Positions 1 through 7,093 of a stretch of DNA of 38,195 bases are shown here, piece by piece; positions within the stretch are counted from its first letter, which is position 1, and each line of letters begins with the position of its first letter. The position numbers and the translations under genes were made by a program. Below the pieces are notes generated by a model. That model searched no databases. It had not been told where the DNA came from and saw only the letters and a list, made by a program, of their open reading frames with translations. The stretch spans positions 1 through 38,195 of the forward strand of contig CAYSSG010000018.1 in assembly GCA_964433635.1 (NCBI GenBank), written 5' to 3'. The stretch is from CAYSSG01 sp964433635 (GTDB lineage: Bacteria > Atribacterota > Phoenicimicrobiia > Phoenicimicrobiales > Stramentimicrobiaceae).

Positions 1-151
1 TGCCGATATGGGCAAAACCTCGAGCACTTCCAGCACCTAAAGCAAGTCCGATTTTTGGTTCATCTTTCGCCAAAGATATCATGGAAAAAGTGAAAAGATG
101 AAATAAGATTATACCGATTATAATATAGGGAAGGAAAATATTTTTTTTCAT
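1..151 (-). CDS. Patatin-like phospholipase/esterase, exported, 5' end only
   Basis: The minus strand encodes the first 50 residues of a protein that runs off the left edge. It begins MKKN, followed by a hydrophobic stretch at residues 5-27 that looks like a signal peptide, with a possible cleavage after SLA. Residues from about 33 read PKIGLALGAGSARGFAHIG, the glycine-rich oxyanion-hole block that opens patatin/RssA-type lipid acyl hydrolases. The catalytic GxSxG serine and the Asp lie outside the window. The ATG at 149-151 was chosen because it supplies the whole signal peptide. An internal ATG at 80-82 would give a cytoplasmic form. It is transcribed away from the catabolic cluster. The family is clear from the block seen; exact substrate is unknown. 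Confidence 0.85.
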   Translation of the reverse strand, partial: MKKNIFLPYIIIGIILFHLFTFSMISLAKDEPKIGLALGAGSARGFAHIG

Positions 152-654
152 GAATTTATTATAGAGGATTACAACAGGCAGTGCAACCTGATGAATTTTC
201 TCTAGTTTAAATGATCGTCTTATCTCACTGTCCGGTAAAGCGGAAGAGATTAAAGTCAGACAGGGCTTAACATTGGGACATAAAGGATAAGAAACTATGT
301 ATAGAAAACCTATATCGGCTGATATGCTAAGGGAAACCGTTGCATGAGTGGCTCCTCTCTGAGACTGGAAGAAAAGTTATTCCATGATGCAACAGGTAAA
401 GATTTCCTGCACGCCTTAAATACAGAGGAGGATATCTGGTTCATCGCGTCATTGCAGGTGTCATACCGGAAGAAGAAATGAAGCACGAGTGATAAGAATG
501 ATGCAGATCAAAAAAAGGAGGAATATCTGATCCTGTTCGGGGTGACCACCGTTTATTCTAATCCGCATATAAGGTAGATCTACCGAAGCCAGAAGCATTT
601 TGACAGTAGAAAAGGTACCTATAAAAATTTGATACAGAAAAAGTTAAAATAAAT
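152..654. other. Decayed intergenic sequence without an intact gene
   Basis: About 500 bases lie between the esterase start and the promoter of the GntR-type regulator. All six frames are short; the longest on the plus strand (344-481, 45 codons) has no convincing ribosome binding site and no family I recognise. Short stretches in different frames (for example around 402-490) look protein-like, but they are interrupted by stops and frame changes. This is what a degraded gene would look like. The segment is visibly less AT-rich than the sequence just downstream. I cannot name what it came from. Confidence 0.4.
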
Positions 655-682
655 TTGATTATTAGAATAAATGTGTTAGAAT
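655..682 (+). promoter_or_regulatory. Candidate promoter for the GntR-type regulator
   Basis: TTGATT at 655-660 and TAGAAT at 677-682 are separated by 16 bases, a fair match to a housekeeping-sigma promoter. It lies about 120 bases upstream of the regulator start, and the palindrome at 701-719 sits just downstream of the predicted start of transcription. Support is from sequence match only. Confidence 0.4.
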
Positions 683-700
683 AAGAATCAGATAAAAATA

Positions 701-719
701 AAAGATAACAGTTATCTTT
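701..719. promoter_or_regulatory. Perfect palindrome, probable operator
   Basis: AAAGATAAC-A-GTTATCTTT is a perfect inverted repeat with 9-base arms and a single central base. It lies between the candidate promoter and the GntR/FCD regulator gene, where an autorepression operator would be expected. The 9-base core CAGTTATCT (709-717) recurs at 9699-9707, upstream of the DUF4432/aldehyde oxidoreductase genes. That the regulator binds here is inference. Confidence 0.5.
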
Positions 720-801
720 AATAATTTAACTGAAAGTTTATTTCTAAATCTTACCTCTTCAATTTGGTCAAAATAAAACTTTAACTCAGTAAGAAAAAAA
801 T

Positions 802-1536
802 ATGAATAAAAATATAAAAACATATTTAAGTATTATTGATAATAATAGCCTCGATTCTCCAAATAAAAAGATTGGTGAAGTTTTTCCCTCTTTGGGAGAA
901 CAGGTTTATAAAATTGTTAAAGATAAAATTATCATGCATAAGATTAGAATGAAAGAACGGATCATTGATAAGGTATTAGCCGAAGAGTTAGGCGTTAGTA
1001 GGAGTATGATTAGGCAGATTCTTACTGCTTTAGTCAAGGAGGAAATGCTAATACTCATTCCTAGAAATGGTTTTTATGTCAGAGAAATATCCGAAAAAGA
1101 AATTGAAGAGATTTACGATATCCGCAATATATTAGAAACATATGCTGTAAAACAGGCCATTAAAAGGACTTCTAAGCAGGATATCTTAAAAATTGAAGAA
1201 GAATTTAATGATGCAGAAGTCGGTTTAAAAAATGAAAATATTCCAAATCTGATTGAGATAGATGTAAAGTTACACCATCTAATTATTCAAAATTGTAATA
1301 ACCAGCAGATTGAAAAAATTATAAATAAATTTGAAAATCTTATCAATTTTTATAGATTTGCTGACCAAAACCAGTTAGAAAGGGCAAAAGAAATCTATTA
1401 TGAACATTACGAGATTTTCAAAGCTGTTAAAAGTAGTAATCAGGAATTAGCGATGAAATTAATGTCTGATCATATTGAAAATTCAAAAAAGAATATTCTT
1501 AAAAACTATAAGCAGTACACTTATGGTAATTTGTAG
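802..1536 (+). CDS. GntR-family transcriptional regulator, FadR/FCD subfamily
   Basis: This 244-residue cytoplasmic DNA-binding protein probably controls the catabolic genes that follow. Residues 31-95 form a winged helix-turn-helix (recognition region ELGVSRSMIRQIL). Residues about 100-235 form the all-helical FCD ligand domain. The usual metal or ligand residues are visible: D154 and H158 (D-x3-H), H202 and H224. FCD regulators commonly sense sugar acids or other carboxylates and repress catabolic operons. The gene is followed after 48 bases by the split transketolase in the same direction, which suggests a local regulator. The ribosome binding site is weak. A 19-base palindrome lies about 85 bases upstream. 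Family assignment is firm; the effector is unknown. Confidence 0.9.
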   Translation: MNKNIKTYLSIIDNNSLDSPNKKIGEVFPSLGEQVYKIVKDKIIMHKIRMKERIIDKVLAEELGVSRSMIRQILTALVKEEMLILIPRNGFYVREISEKEIEEIYDIRNILETYAVKQAIKRTSKQDILKIEEEFNDAEVGLKNENIPNLIEIDVKLHHLIIQNCNNQQIEKIINKFENLINFYRFADQNQLERAKEIYYEHYEIFKAVKSSNQELAMKLMSDHIENSKKNILKNYKQYTYGNL

Positions 1537-1584
1537 TTTTTTCACAATGATTCATAACTAAAATAAAGTCTGAGGAAAAATCAA

Positions 1585-2421
1585 ATGGACGTTTCAGATG
1601 ATAAGATTAAAAATTTAGAGAAAATTGCCCTAAATTTACGAAGAAATATAATCAAGATGATTCAATCAGGTGAAGGTGGGCATATAGGTGGCAGCTTATC
1701 CGCTATTGAAATCATGACTGCTTTATTTTTTTCCAAGTTACGTTGTGATCCCAAAAATCCACAATGGGAAGACAGGGACAGGTTTATTTTAAGTGCAGGC
1801 CATAAGTGTCTGGCTTTGTATTCTGTTTTAGCCGAAAAAGGGTATTTCGATAAAAAGCTTTTTAGCACCTATGACTCTTTCAATAGTCCACTACCTGGGC
1901 ATCCTGATAGGCATAAATTGCCTGGAGTAGAAGCCAATACAGGCTCTTTAGGTCATGGACTAGCAATAGGAGGCGGAATGGCCCTTGCCGGGAAGATGGA
2001 TCAGAAAAATTATACAGTATATGTTCTGATGGGCGACGGTGAAGTTGCTGAAGGCTCTGTTTGGGAATCTGCTGAAATAGCTTACCACTATAAATTAGAT
2101 AATTTAGTAACAATCATCGATAGAAATCACCTGCAGATAGGTGGAAAGACGGAAGAGGTGTTGGATATTGATTCTCTGTTGAACAAGTGGAATGCTTTTG
2201 GCTGGGAGACAATAGAGGTTGACGGACATGATTTTAATGAATTAATGAATGCATTTCGAAATTTGCCGTTTAAAGAAGGTCATCCCAGTTGTATCATCGC
2301 ACATACGATCAAAGGAAAAGGACTTTCTTTTGCCGAGAACAATTATAAGTATCATTATTGGAAGTCAACGGATGAAGAAATGAAGAAAGCATTGATGGAA
2401 TTGGGGATGAAAGACCTATGA
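1585..2421 (+). CDS. Transketolase, N-terminal (TPP-binding) subunit
   Basis: This is the N-terminal half of a split transketolase, 278 residues, which binds the pyrophosphate of thiamine diphosphate. Visible family blocks are GHIGGSLS (32-39), LPGHPDR (103-109), SLGHGL (121-126) and the TPP motif GDGEVAEG (150-157) with N181 about 30 residues later. It should pair with the next gene product to move a two-carbon ketol unit between sugar phosphates. The stop overlaps the start of the C-terminal subunit by four bases (ATGA at 2418-2421), which indicates translational coupling. Split transketolases serve the pentose phosphate route, but in other bacteria they also serve unusual substrates such as apulose 4-phosphate and sulfofructose. 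The true substrate cannot be told from this sequence. Confidence 0.95.
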   Translation: MDVSDDKIKNLEKIALNLRRNIIKMIQSGEGGHIGGSLSAIEIMTALFFSKLRCDPKNPQWEDRDRFILSAGHKCLALYSVLAEKGYFDKKLFSTYDSFNSPLPGHPDRHKLPGVEANTGSLGHGLAIGGGMALAGKMDQKNYTVYVLMGDGEVAEGSVWESAEIAYHYKLDNLVTIIDRNHLQIGGKTEEVLDIDSLLNKWNAFGWETIEVDGHDFNELMNAFRNLPFKEGHPSCIIAHTIKGKGLSFAENNYKYHYWKSTDEEMKKALMELGMKDL

Positions 2422-3371
2422 AAGAATTAAAAGATCCTCGTAAAGTATTTGGTAACCAGGTTTTAGAAATGGCTAAACAAAATAAAAACATTTTAGCTGT
2501 CTCAACAGATTCATCGGGGAGTTCAGGATTTGGCCCTTTTAAGGAATATTTTCCAGGAAGGCATCTGGAATTTGGTTTAACGGAGCAAGCCGCGATAGGT
2601 TTTTGTGCAGGATTAGCTTTATGTGGCAAGATTCCCTTTATATGTGCCATTACCCCTTTTATTACGATGCGCTGTTTTGAGCAAGTGAGAGATGATTTAG
2701 CTTATACTTTCGCTAATGTTAAAATTGTGGGACGTAATTCCGGACTTGACTATTCCTATTTAGGGTATACTCATCAATCTTTGGAAGATATTGCTGTAAT
2801 CAGGAGTTTGCCCAATATGGTCGTGCTCGCACCCACTGATGCCATTGAAATAGAGGCGTGTGTTAAGGAAGCTGCAGAATACGATGGACCAGTTTATATA
2901 AGACTTGGTAGTGAAAAACTGCCGACTTACCATCAACCAGATTATTCTTTTTCGATAGGGAAGGGAGAAATACTTCAAAGAGGACAGGACATAACTCTCA
3001 TTACGATGGGAGGGATGCTATGGAGAACAATGGAAGCTGCCGAAGAACTTGTTAAAATGGGCATTGATGTCGGGGTCGTTAGTATGCCTACTATCAAGCC
3101 ATTGGATTGCGAGTTGCTTTTACAGATTTCTAAGGAGACAGATATCATTTTAACCATCGAAGACCACAGCATTGTAGGTGGCCTGGGTAGTGCAGTAAGT
3201 GAATTTCTATCCCAGGAGAATCCAACAAGAACCATTAAATTAGGAGTACCTGATGAGTTTAGCACTACCGGTTGTTCTGAAGACCTTCTAGGAAAATATA
3301 ATCTTTCTACAAGAGGAATTATAGATTCGGTTGTTAACCTTATTCAAAAGAATTCTTATAAAAATAAATGA
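2418..3371 (+). CDS. Transketolase, C-terminal (pyrimidine-binding) subunit
   Basis: This is the second half of the split transketolase, 317 residues, with the pyrimidine-binding domain at about 1-170 and the transketolase C-terminal domain at about 190-310. The block FGLTEQAAIGF places the catalytic glutamate that activates thiamine diphosphate at E56. The start ATG overlaps the stop of the N-terminal subunit. Its own end lies 14 bases before the isomerase start, so the three genes form a tight operon. It acts in the cytoplasm as an alpha2beta2-type complex with the preceding product, judging from known split transketolases. Assignment to family is secure; substrate is open. Confidence 0.95.
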   Translation: MKELKDPRKVFGNQVLEMAKQNKNILAVSTDSSGSSGFGPFKEYFPGRHLEFGLTEQAAIGFCAGLALCGKIPFICAITPFITMRCFEQVRDDLAYTFANVKIVGRNSGLDYSYLGYTHQSLEDIAVIRSLPNMVVLAPTDAIEIEACVKEAAEYDGPVYIRLGSEKLPTYHQPDYSFSIGKGEILQRGQDITLITMGGMLWRTMEAAEELVKMGIDVGVVSMPTIKPLDCELLLQISKETDIILTIEDHSIVGGLGSAVSEFLSQENPTRTIKLGVPDEFSTTGCSEDLLGKYNLSTRGIIDSVVNLIQKNSYKNK

Positions 3372-3385
3372 GAGGAGAGAACAAT

Positions 3386-3835
3386 ATGAAGATTGCCATT
3401 GGGTGTGACCATAATGCTCTGGATATGAAGAATGCCATCATAGAGCTATTGACTGAAAAAGAAGTAGAATATACTGATTTTGGTGTTTTTAGCAAGGACC
3501 CGGTGGATTATCCTGATATAGCAAAAGAGGTAGCATATGCTATTTCTGAAGGGAAATTTGAGAGAGGCATTCTGATATGTGGAACAGGATTAGGTATGGC
3601 GATGGCGGCAGATAAGGTCAAAGGAATAAGAGCAGCAGCGTGCTGTAATGTTTACCAGGCAGAGAGAGCCATTAAAAGTAATAATGCACAGATCATGACA
3701 TTAGGAGCCCAGGTTACCGGAATAGAATTAGCAAAATTATTAGTGATAGCCTGGTTAAATTCGGAATTTCAAGGCGGAAGATCAGAAAGAAAAGTGCAAA
3801 AGATCATGGAGATAGAGAAAGAGAATTTTAATTGA
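3386..3835 (+). CDS. RpiB/LacAB-family sugar-phosphate isomerase
   Basis: This 149-residue aldose-ketose isomerase is like ribose-5-phosphate isomerase B. The Asp/His pair (GCDHN, D8-H9), the catalytic cysteine (ICGTG, C65) and the phosphate-site basic residues (R132, K136) are present. Aligned with E. coli RpiB (QHNDxNVL), the ring-opening histidine (E. coli His99) is Ser98 here (KSNNAQIM). That suggests a substrate that is already open-chain or not the usual furanose. An ATG at 3368 is possible, but GAGAGGAGAGA at 3370-3380 is the ribosome binding site for the ATG at 3386, so the shorter form was chosen. It follows the split transketolase, as in several non-classical sugar pathways. The symbol rpiB is withheld because ribose-5-phosphate may not be the substrate. 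Confidence 0.9.
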   Translation: MKIAIGCDHNALDMKNAIIELLTEKEVEYTDFGVFSKDPVDYPDIAKEVAYAISEGKFERGILICGTGLGMAMAADKVKGIRAAACCNVYQAERAIKSNNAQIMTLGAQVTGIELAKLLVIAWLNSEFQGGRSERKVQKIMEIEKENFN

Positions 3836-3860
3836 ATTTTTTATTGGAGGTTTTTAACAA

Positions 3861-5069
3861 GTGACTCATCGGAAAGAAGACAGCGTACTGGAACGATTAA
3901 TTGAAATAAATCCTGAAGCAGAGATATGGTGGGATTCCTCTCCGATCATCTTTAATGATTGGATGGAAGAAGTTTTGAGAGAATTGCCATCCGAAGATCA
4001 AAGAACTGTTCAGAAACAATTGAATAAATATTACAATCCCCAATGTCCCCAGGATATGCTTTTTAAAGGTGTAACGACGAATCCATCTTTGTCAATGGCA
4101 GTCTTTGAAATACAAAAATCCTACTGGGGAAAATTTGTAGATGACCTTATAGACAGGAATCCAGGAATAGATCAAGAAGGATTATTTTGGTTGAGTTATA
4201 AAGAAATAGTCAGAAGAGGGGCAGAGATGTATCGTCCTCTCTTTCAGCAATCAAATTATAAATATGGATATATATCCGCTCAGGTAGACCCCCGTTATAT
4301 TGAAGATAAAGAAAAGATGCTGGAGCAAGCGTATGATTTAACCAAAATTTCACCAAATGTGATGATAAAGATTCCTGGTACAAAACAGGGGTATGAGGTG
4401 ATCAAAATATTAACATCCAAAGGTATAGCAACAAATAATACACTTTCTTTTATCCTTCCCCAGTTTATGGCTTGTGCTAATGCAGTTCGAGAAGGTCTTG
4501 AGATTGCTAAAAAAAATAAAGTTGACTTGACCAGATGGAGATCGGTGATAACAGATATGATGGCCAGGTATGGAGACTTGGGAGATCTTAAAGAGAAAGG
4601 GCTTGAAACTGGAATTGAACTTTCCGAAGCAGAAATTAGATGGGCAGAGATAGCAGTTATTAAAAAAGCTTATCAAATACTACAAGAAAGAAAACACCCA
4701 AGTAAGATGCTGGCATGCTCAATGAGGGTATCCCCGCCTATGACTGATAAAAAGACTGCAGTGTGGCATTTGGAAAAAATAGCTGGTGGTAATTTTGTCT
4801 ACACATGTCCTCCAAAATTTATTAAAGCATTAATTTTAAAATGTGACGACATTGAGTTTAGAAATCAGATTGATGAAGAAATTCCAAAAGAGTCATTAGA
4901 TAAATTGCTTAGAATTCCATACTTCGAGCAGGCTTACTTTGAAGATGGACTTGCTGCTGACGACTTCATCCATCATCCTGCTCTGATAGCTACAGCAAAA
5001 GAATTTTCTGATAGAACTTTGAAGATGATAAATTTTGTTTCGGCTCGATTAGAGAATAAGAGAAAATAG
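3861..5069 (+). CDS. Transaldolase-family protein, divergent
   Basis: This 402-residue protein starts at GTG (3861), preceded by GGAGG at 3846-3850. The transaldolase barrel is recognisable from TTNPS (72-76), the strand ISAQVDPR (138-145), the Schiff-base lysine in MIKIPGT (K170) and NNTLSF (192-197). Past about residue 210 it departs from classical transaldolases: where they have a FVGR-type phosphate-binding stretch, this one has WRSVITDMMARYGDLGD. The N-terminal 60 residues also have no counterpart in the short (about 215-residue) fructose-6-phosphate aldolase-like group. It should transfer a dihydroxyacetone unit through a Schiff base; acceptor and donor are unclear. It lies 25 bases after the RpiB-like gene, in the same operon. 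Confidence 0.85.
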   Translation: MTHRKEDSVLERLIEINPEAEIWWDSSPIIFNDWMEEVLRELPSEDQRTVQKQLNKYYNPQCPQDMLFKGVTTNPSLSMAVFEIQKSYWGKFVDDLIDRNPGIDQEGLFWLSYKEIVRRGAEMYRPLFQQSNYKYGYISAQVDPRYIEDKEKMLEQAYDLTKISPNVMIKIPGTKQGYEVIKILTSKGIATNNTLSFILPQFMACANAVREGLEIAKKNKVDLTRWRSVITDMMARYGDLGDLKEKGLETGIELSEAEIRWAEIAVIKKAYQILQERKHPSKMLACSMRVSPPMTDKKTAVWHLEKIAGGNFVYTCPPKFIKALILKCDDIEFRNQIDEEIPKESLDKLLRIPYFEQAYFEDGLAADDFIHHPALIATAKEFSDRTLKMINFVSARLENKRK

Positions 5070-5184
5070 AAACTCAGAGGAGGTATTTTCTTTTATAAGG
5101 AAGGTCATTTTCAATTCCTGTGAATTAAATCTTATTTGTTTAAAAGTATGAAATAAAATAAAAAAATATTAAGGAGTGCGTAAT

Positions 5185-6090
5185 ATGGGGACAGATTACA
5201 AAAAAAAGTTAACCGGAATTTTTACTCCAAATGTTACCCCTTTTATCAATGAAGAGGTGGCATATGACAAGATTGCAGAGAATATTGAGCGTTATAATCA
5301 GAGCAGACTTAAAGGATACATGCCTTTGGGCAGTAATGGTGAGTTTAGAAGCTTAACTGATGACGAATCCATTAAAATTATTGATCTCTATGTGAAGCAT
5401 ACCGCCCCTGAGAAGACCCTTATTGCTGGTGTTATGAGAGAATCATCCAAAGCAACTGTTGAATTTATCAAGAAAATTGCAGATAAAGGGGTAGATTTTG
5501 CTACGATTTTGGCACCCCATTATTTTGTGAAATTTATGACAGATGAGGCATTGATTAAATATTATACCGCAATTGCCGATCAATCCCCTCTTCCTATCAT
5601 GATTTACAATGCCCCTAAGTTTGCAGGAGGACTCGTTTTTTCCACCAATTTGGTTTCTGTGCTGGCTGCTCATCCCAATATTGTCGGCATGAAAGACACA
5701 TCCAAAGAGGACATATCTATCTATGTGAATGCAGTTCCGAAAGATGCCCATTTTTTTGTTCTTGCAGGTACCATCAATAAATTGTTCTCAGCCCTTAAAG
5801 CGGGAGGCATTGGTGGCGTTGTTTCAATGGCTGATTATCTCCCCGATATCAGCTGCGAAATACAGGAAGCTTTTGAGTCTGGAGACATGGAAGAGGCTAA
5901 AAGACTGGATGTTTATGCTCGCGAACTCAGTAGTAAAGCTGCCGGTAGTTTTGGAGTGGCGGGAGTGAAAGCAGCGATGGATCTTCTTGGTTATTATGGT
6001 GGTGACCCCAGAATTCCTCTATTACCCATGACTGCTGAACAAAAAGAAGAACTCAAGGATGTATTGCAGAAAGAGGGATTGATAAAATGA
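5185..6090 (+). CDS. DapA-family (dihydrodipicolinate synthase/KDG or HOG aldolase) lyase
   Basis: This class I pyruvate-dependent aldolase has 301 residues. Visible active-site parts are the GSNGEF block (49-54), Tyr141 in YNAP, and the Schiff-base Lys170 in GMKDTS. GSNGEF instead of GTTGE is typical of 4-hydroxy-2-oxoglutarate aldolase and some 2-keto-3-deoxy-sugar-acid aldolases, so lysine biosynthesis is unlikely. Expected chemistry is cleavage of a 2-keto-4-hydroxy acid to pyruvate plus an aldehyde. A GTG at 5176 is in frame, but it overlaps the Shine-Dalgarno AAGGAG (5171-5176), so the ATG at 5185 is preferred. Its stop overlaps the next start (ATGA), coupling it to a 2-hydroxyacid dehydrogenase. 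Family sure, substrate uncertain. Confidence 0.88.
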   Translation: MGTDYKKKLTGIFTPNVTPFINEEVAYDKIAENIERYNQSRLKGYMPLGSNGEFRSLTDDESIKIIDLYVKHTAPEKTLIAGVMRESSKATVEFIKKIADKGVDFATILAPHYFVKFMTDEALIKYYTAIADQSPLPIMIYNAPKFAGGLVFSTNLVSVLAAHPNIVGMKDTSKEDISIYVNAVPKDAHFFVLAGTINKLFSALKAGGIGGVVSMADYLPDISCEIQEAFESGDMEEAKRLDVYARELSSKAAGSFGVAGVKAAMDLLGYYGGDPRIPLLPMTAEQKEELKDVLQKEGLIK

Positions 6091-7043
6091 AAAAAGTACT
6101 TCTTTCCAAATCAATGGATCCGGAAGCGATGAAGGTCTTAGAAGGTATAGTGGAACCAGTCATTCTTTCTGATTTTGAAACAGATCACGTTAAGAAAATG
6201 GTTGCAGATATAGAAGGCATTATGTTACGTACCAATATTAAAATAACGAAAGAAATTATAGAGGCTGCACCGTTGCTTAAGATTATTTCCCGAACCGGAG
6301 CTGGTGTTGATAATGTTGATTTGGCTGCTGCCAGTGAAAGGGGAATCCTTGTTTGCAATGCTCCCGGAATTAACTCTATTTCGGTTGCTGAACATGCCTT
6401 GGCTTTCATATTGGCAATGGCTAAGCAGTTAACAGTCATTGATGAGGCTGTTCGTAAAGGAAATTGGAAGATTCGATACACTACTCAAGCTGGAGATCTT
6501 GAAGGAAAGACGCTGGGATTGGTTGGCTTGGGACAAATCGGTTCACTATTGGCAGAAAAAGCTCGTCTTGCTTTCCATATGAAGATTATTGCCTACGACC
6601 CTTATGTAAAACAGGCAGAACAGATTACCTTAACCTCTGACCTGAAAGATCTGTTCCGCCAGAGCGATTTCATCTCCATCCATGTTCCCCACACCGAAGA
6701 GACTCATCATCTTGTTAACGAAAGATTATTAGGCCTGATGAAACCCAGCAGTTATTTGATCAATACAGCTCGAGGAACAGTAGTGGATGAAAAAGCTTTA
6801 ATACAGGCGTTAGAAAAAAATCAGATTGCAGGTGCTGCCCTAGACGTGTTTGAAGACGAACCTCCTGCTTTGGATAATCCACTTTTGACGTTAAACAATG
6901 TCATTGTTACTGCCCATACAGCAGGATTAAATCGTGACTGCGAGCGAAAATTGGCCATTCAGGCAGCACAAGCGATTGTGGATTATTTCCAGGGAAAGGA
7001 ACCAGAACATATTTATAACAAAAAGGCCTTATCTACTCGATAA
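6087..7043 (+). CDS. D-isomer-specific 2-hydroxyacid dehydrogenase (hydroxypyruvate/glyoxylate reductase or phosphoglycerate dehydrogenase type)
   Basis: This is a 318-residue NAD(P)-dependent cytoplasmic enzyme. The Rossmann motif GLGQIG (147-152) is followed by Asp171 at the end of the second strand, which favours NAD(H). The catalytic Arg-Glu-His set is present as R229 (NTARG), E258 (EDEPP) and H277 (AHTAG). There is no C-terminal ACT domain, so it is the short form, more like hydroxypyruvate or glyoxylate reductases than a regulated serine-pathway SerA. Four-base overlap with the upstream aldolase suggests that it handles an aldolase product or a related 2-ketoacid. A second, distinct member of the same family lies at 8373. 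Confidence 0.9.
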   Translation: MKKVLLSKSMDPEAMKVLEGIVEPVILSDFETDHVKKMVADIEGIMLRTNIKITKEIIEAAPLLKIISRTGAGVDNVDLAAASERGILVCNAPGINSISVAEHALAFILAMAKQLTVIDEAVRKGNWKIRYTTQAGDLEGKTLGLVGLGQIGSLLAEKARLAFHMKIIAYDPYVKQAEQITLTSDLKDLFRQSDFISIHVPHTEETHHLVNERLLGLMKPSSYLINTARGTVVDEKALIQALEKNQIAGAALDVFEDEPPALDNPLLTLNNVIVTAHTAGLNRDCERKLAIQAAQAIVDYFQGKEPEHIYNKKALSTR

Positions 7044-7093
7044 GACTTTTTTTGTTTGTATGAAAAACAATCTATTTGGAGGAAGCATTAAAA

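Noticed and set aside
344..481. Plus-strand frame of 45 codons in the decayed left region
   Set aside because: No ribosome binding site and no family match by eye; other frames in the same segment look equally protein-like, so it is not supported as a gene.
1585..3835. Sulfoquinovose (sulfo-transketolase) pathway as a firm assignment
   Set aside because: Split transketolase and an RpiB-like isomerase are shared with that pathway, but no sulfoquinovosidase, sulfoquinovose isomerase, sulfolactaldehyde reductase or sulfonate exporter is recognisable, so it remains only one possibility.
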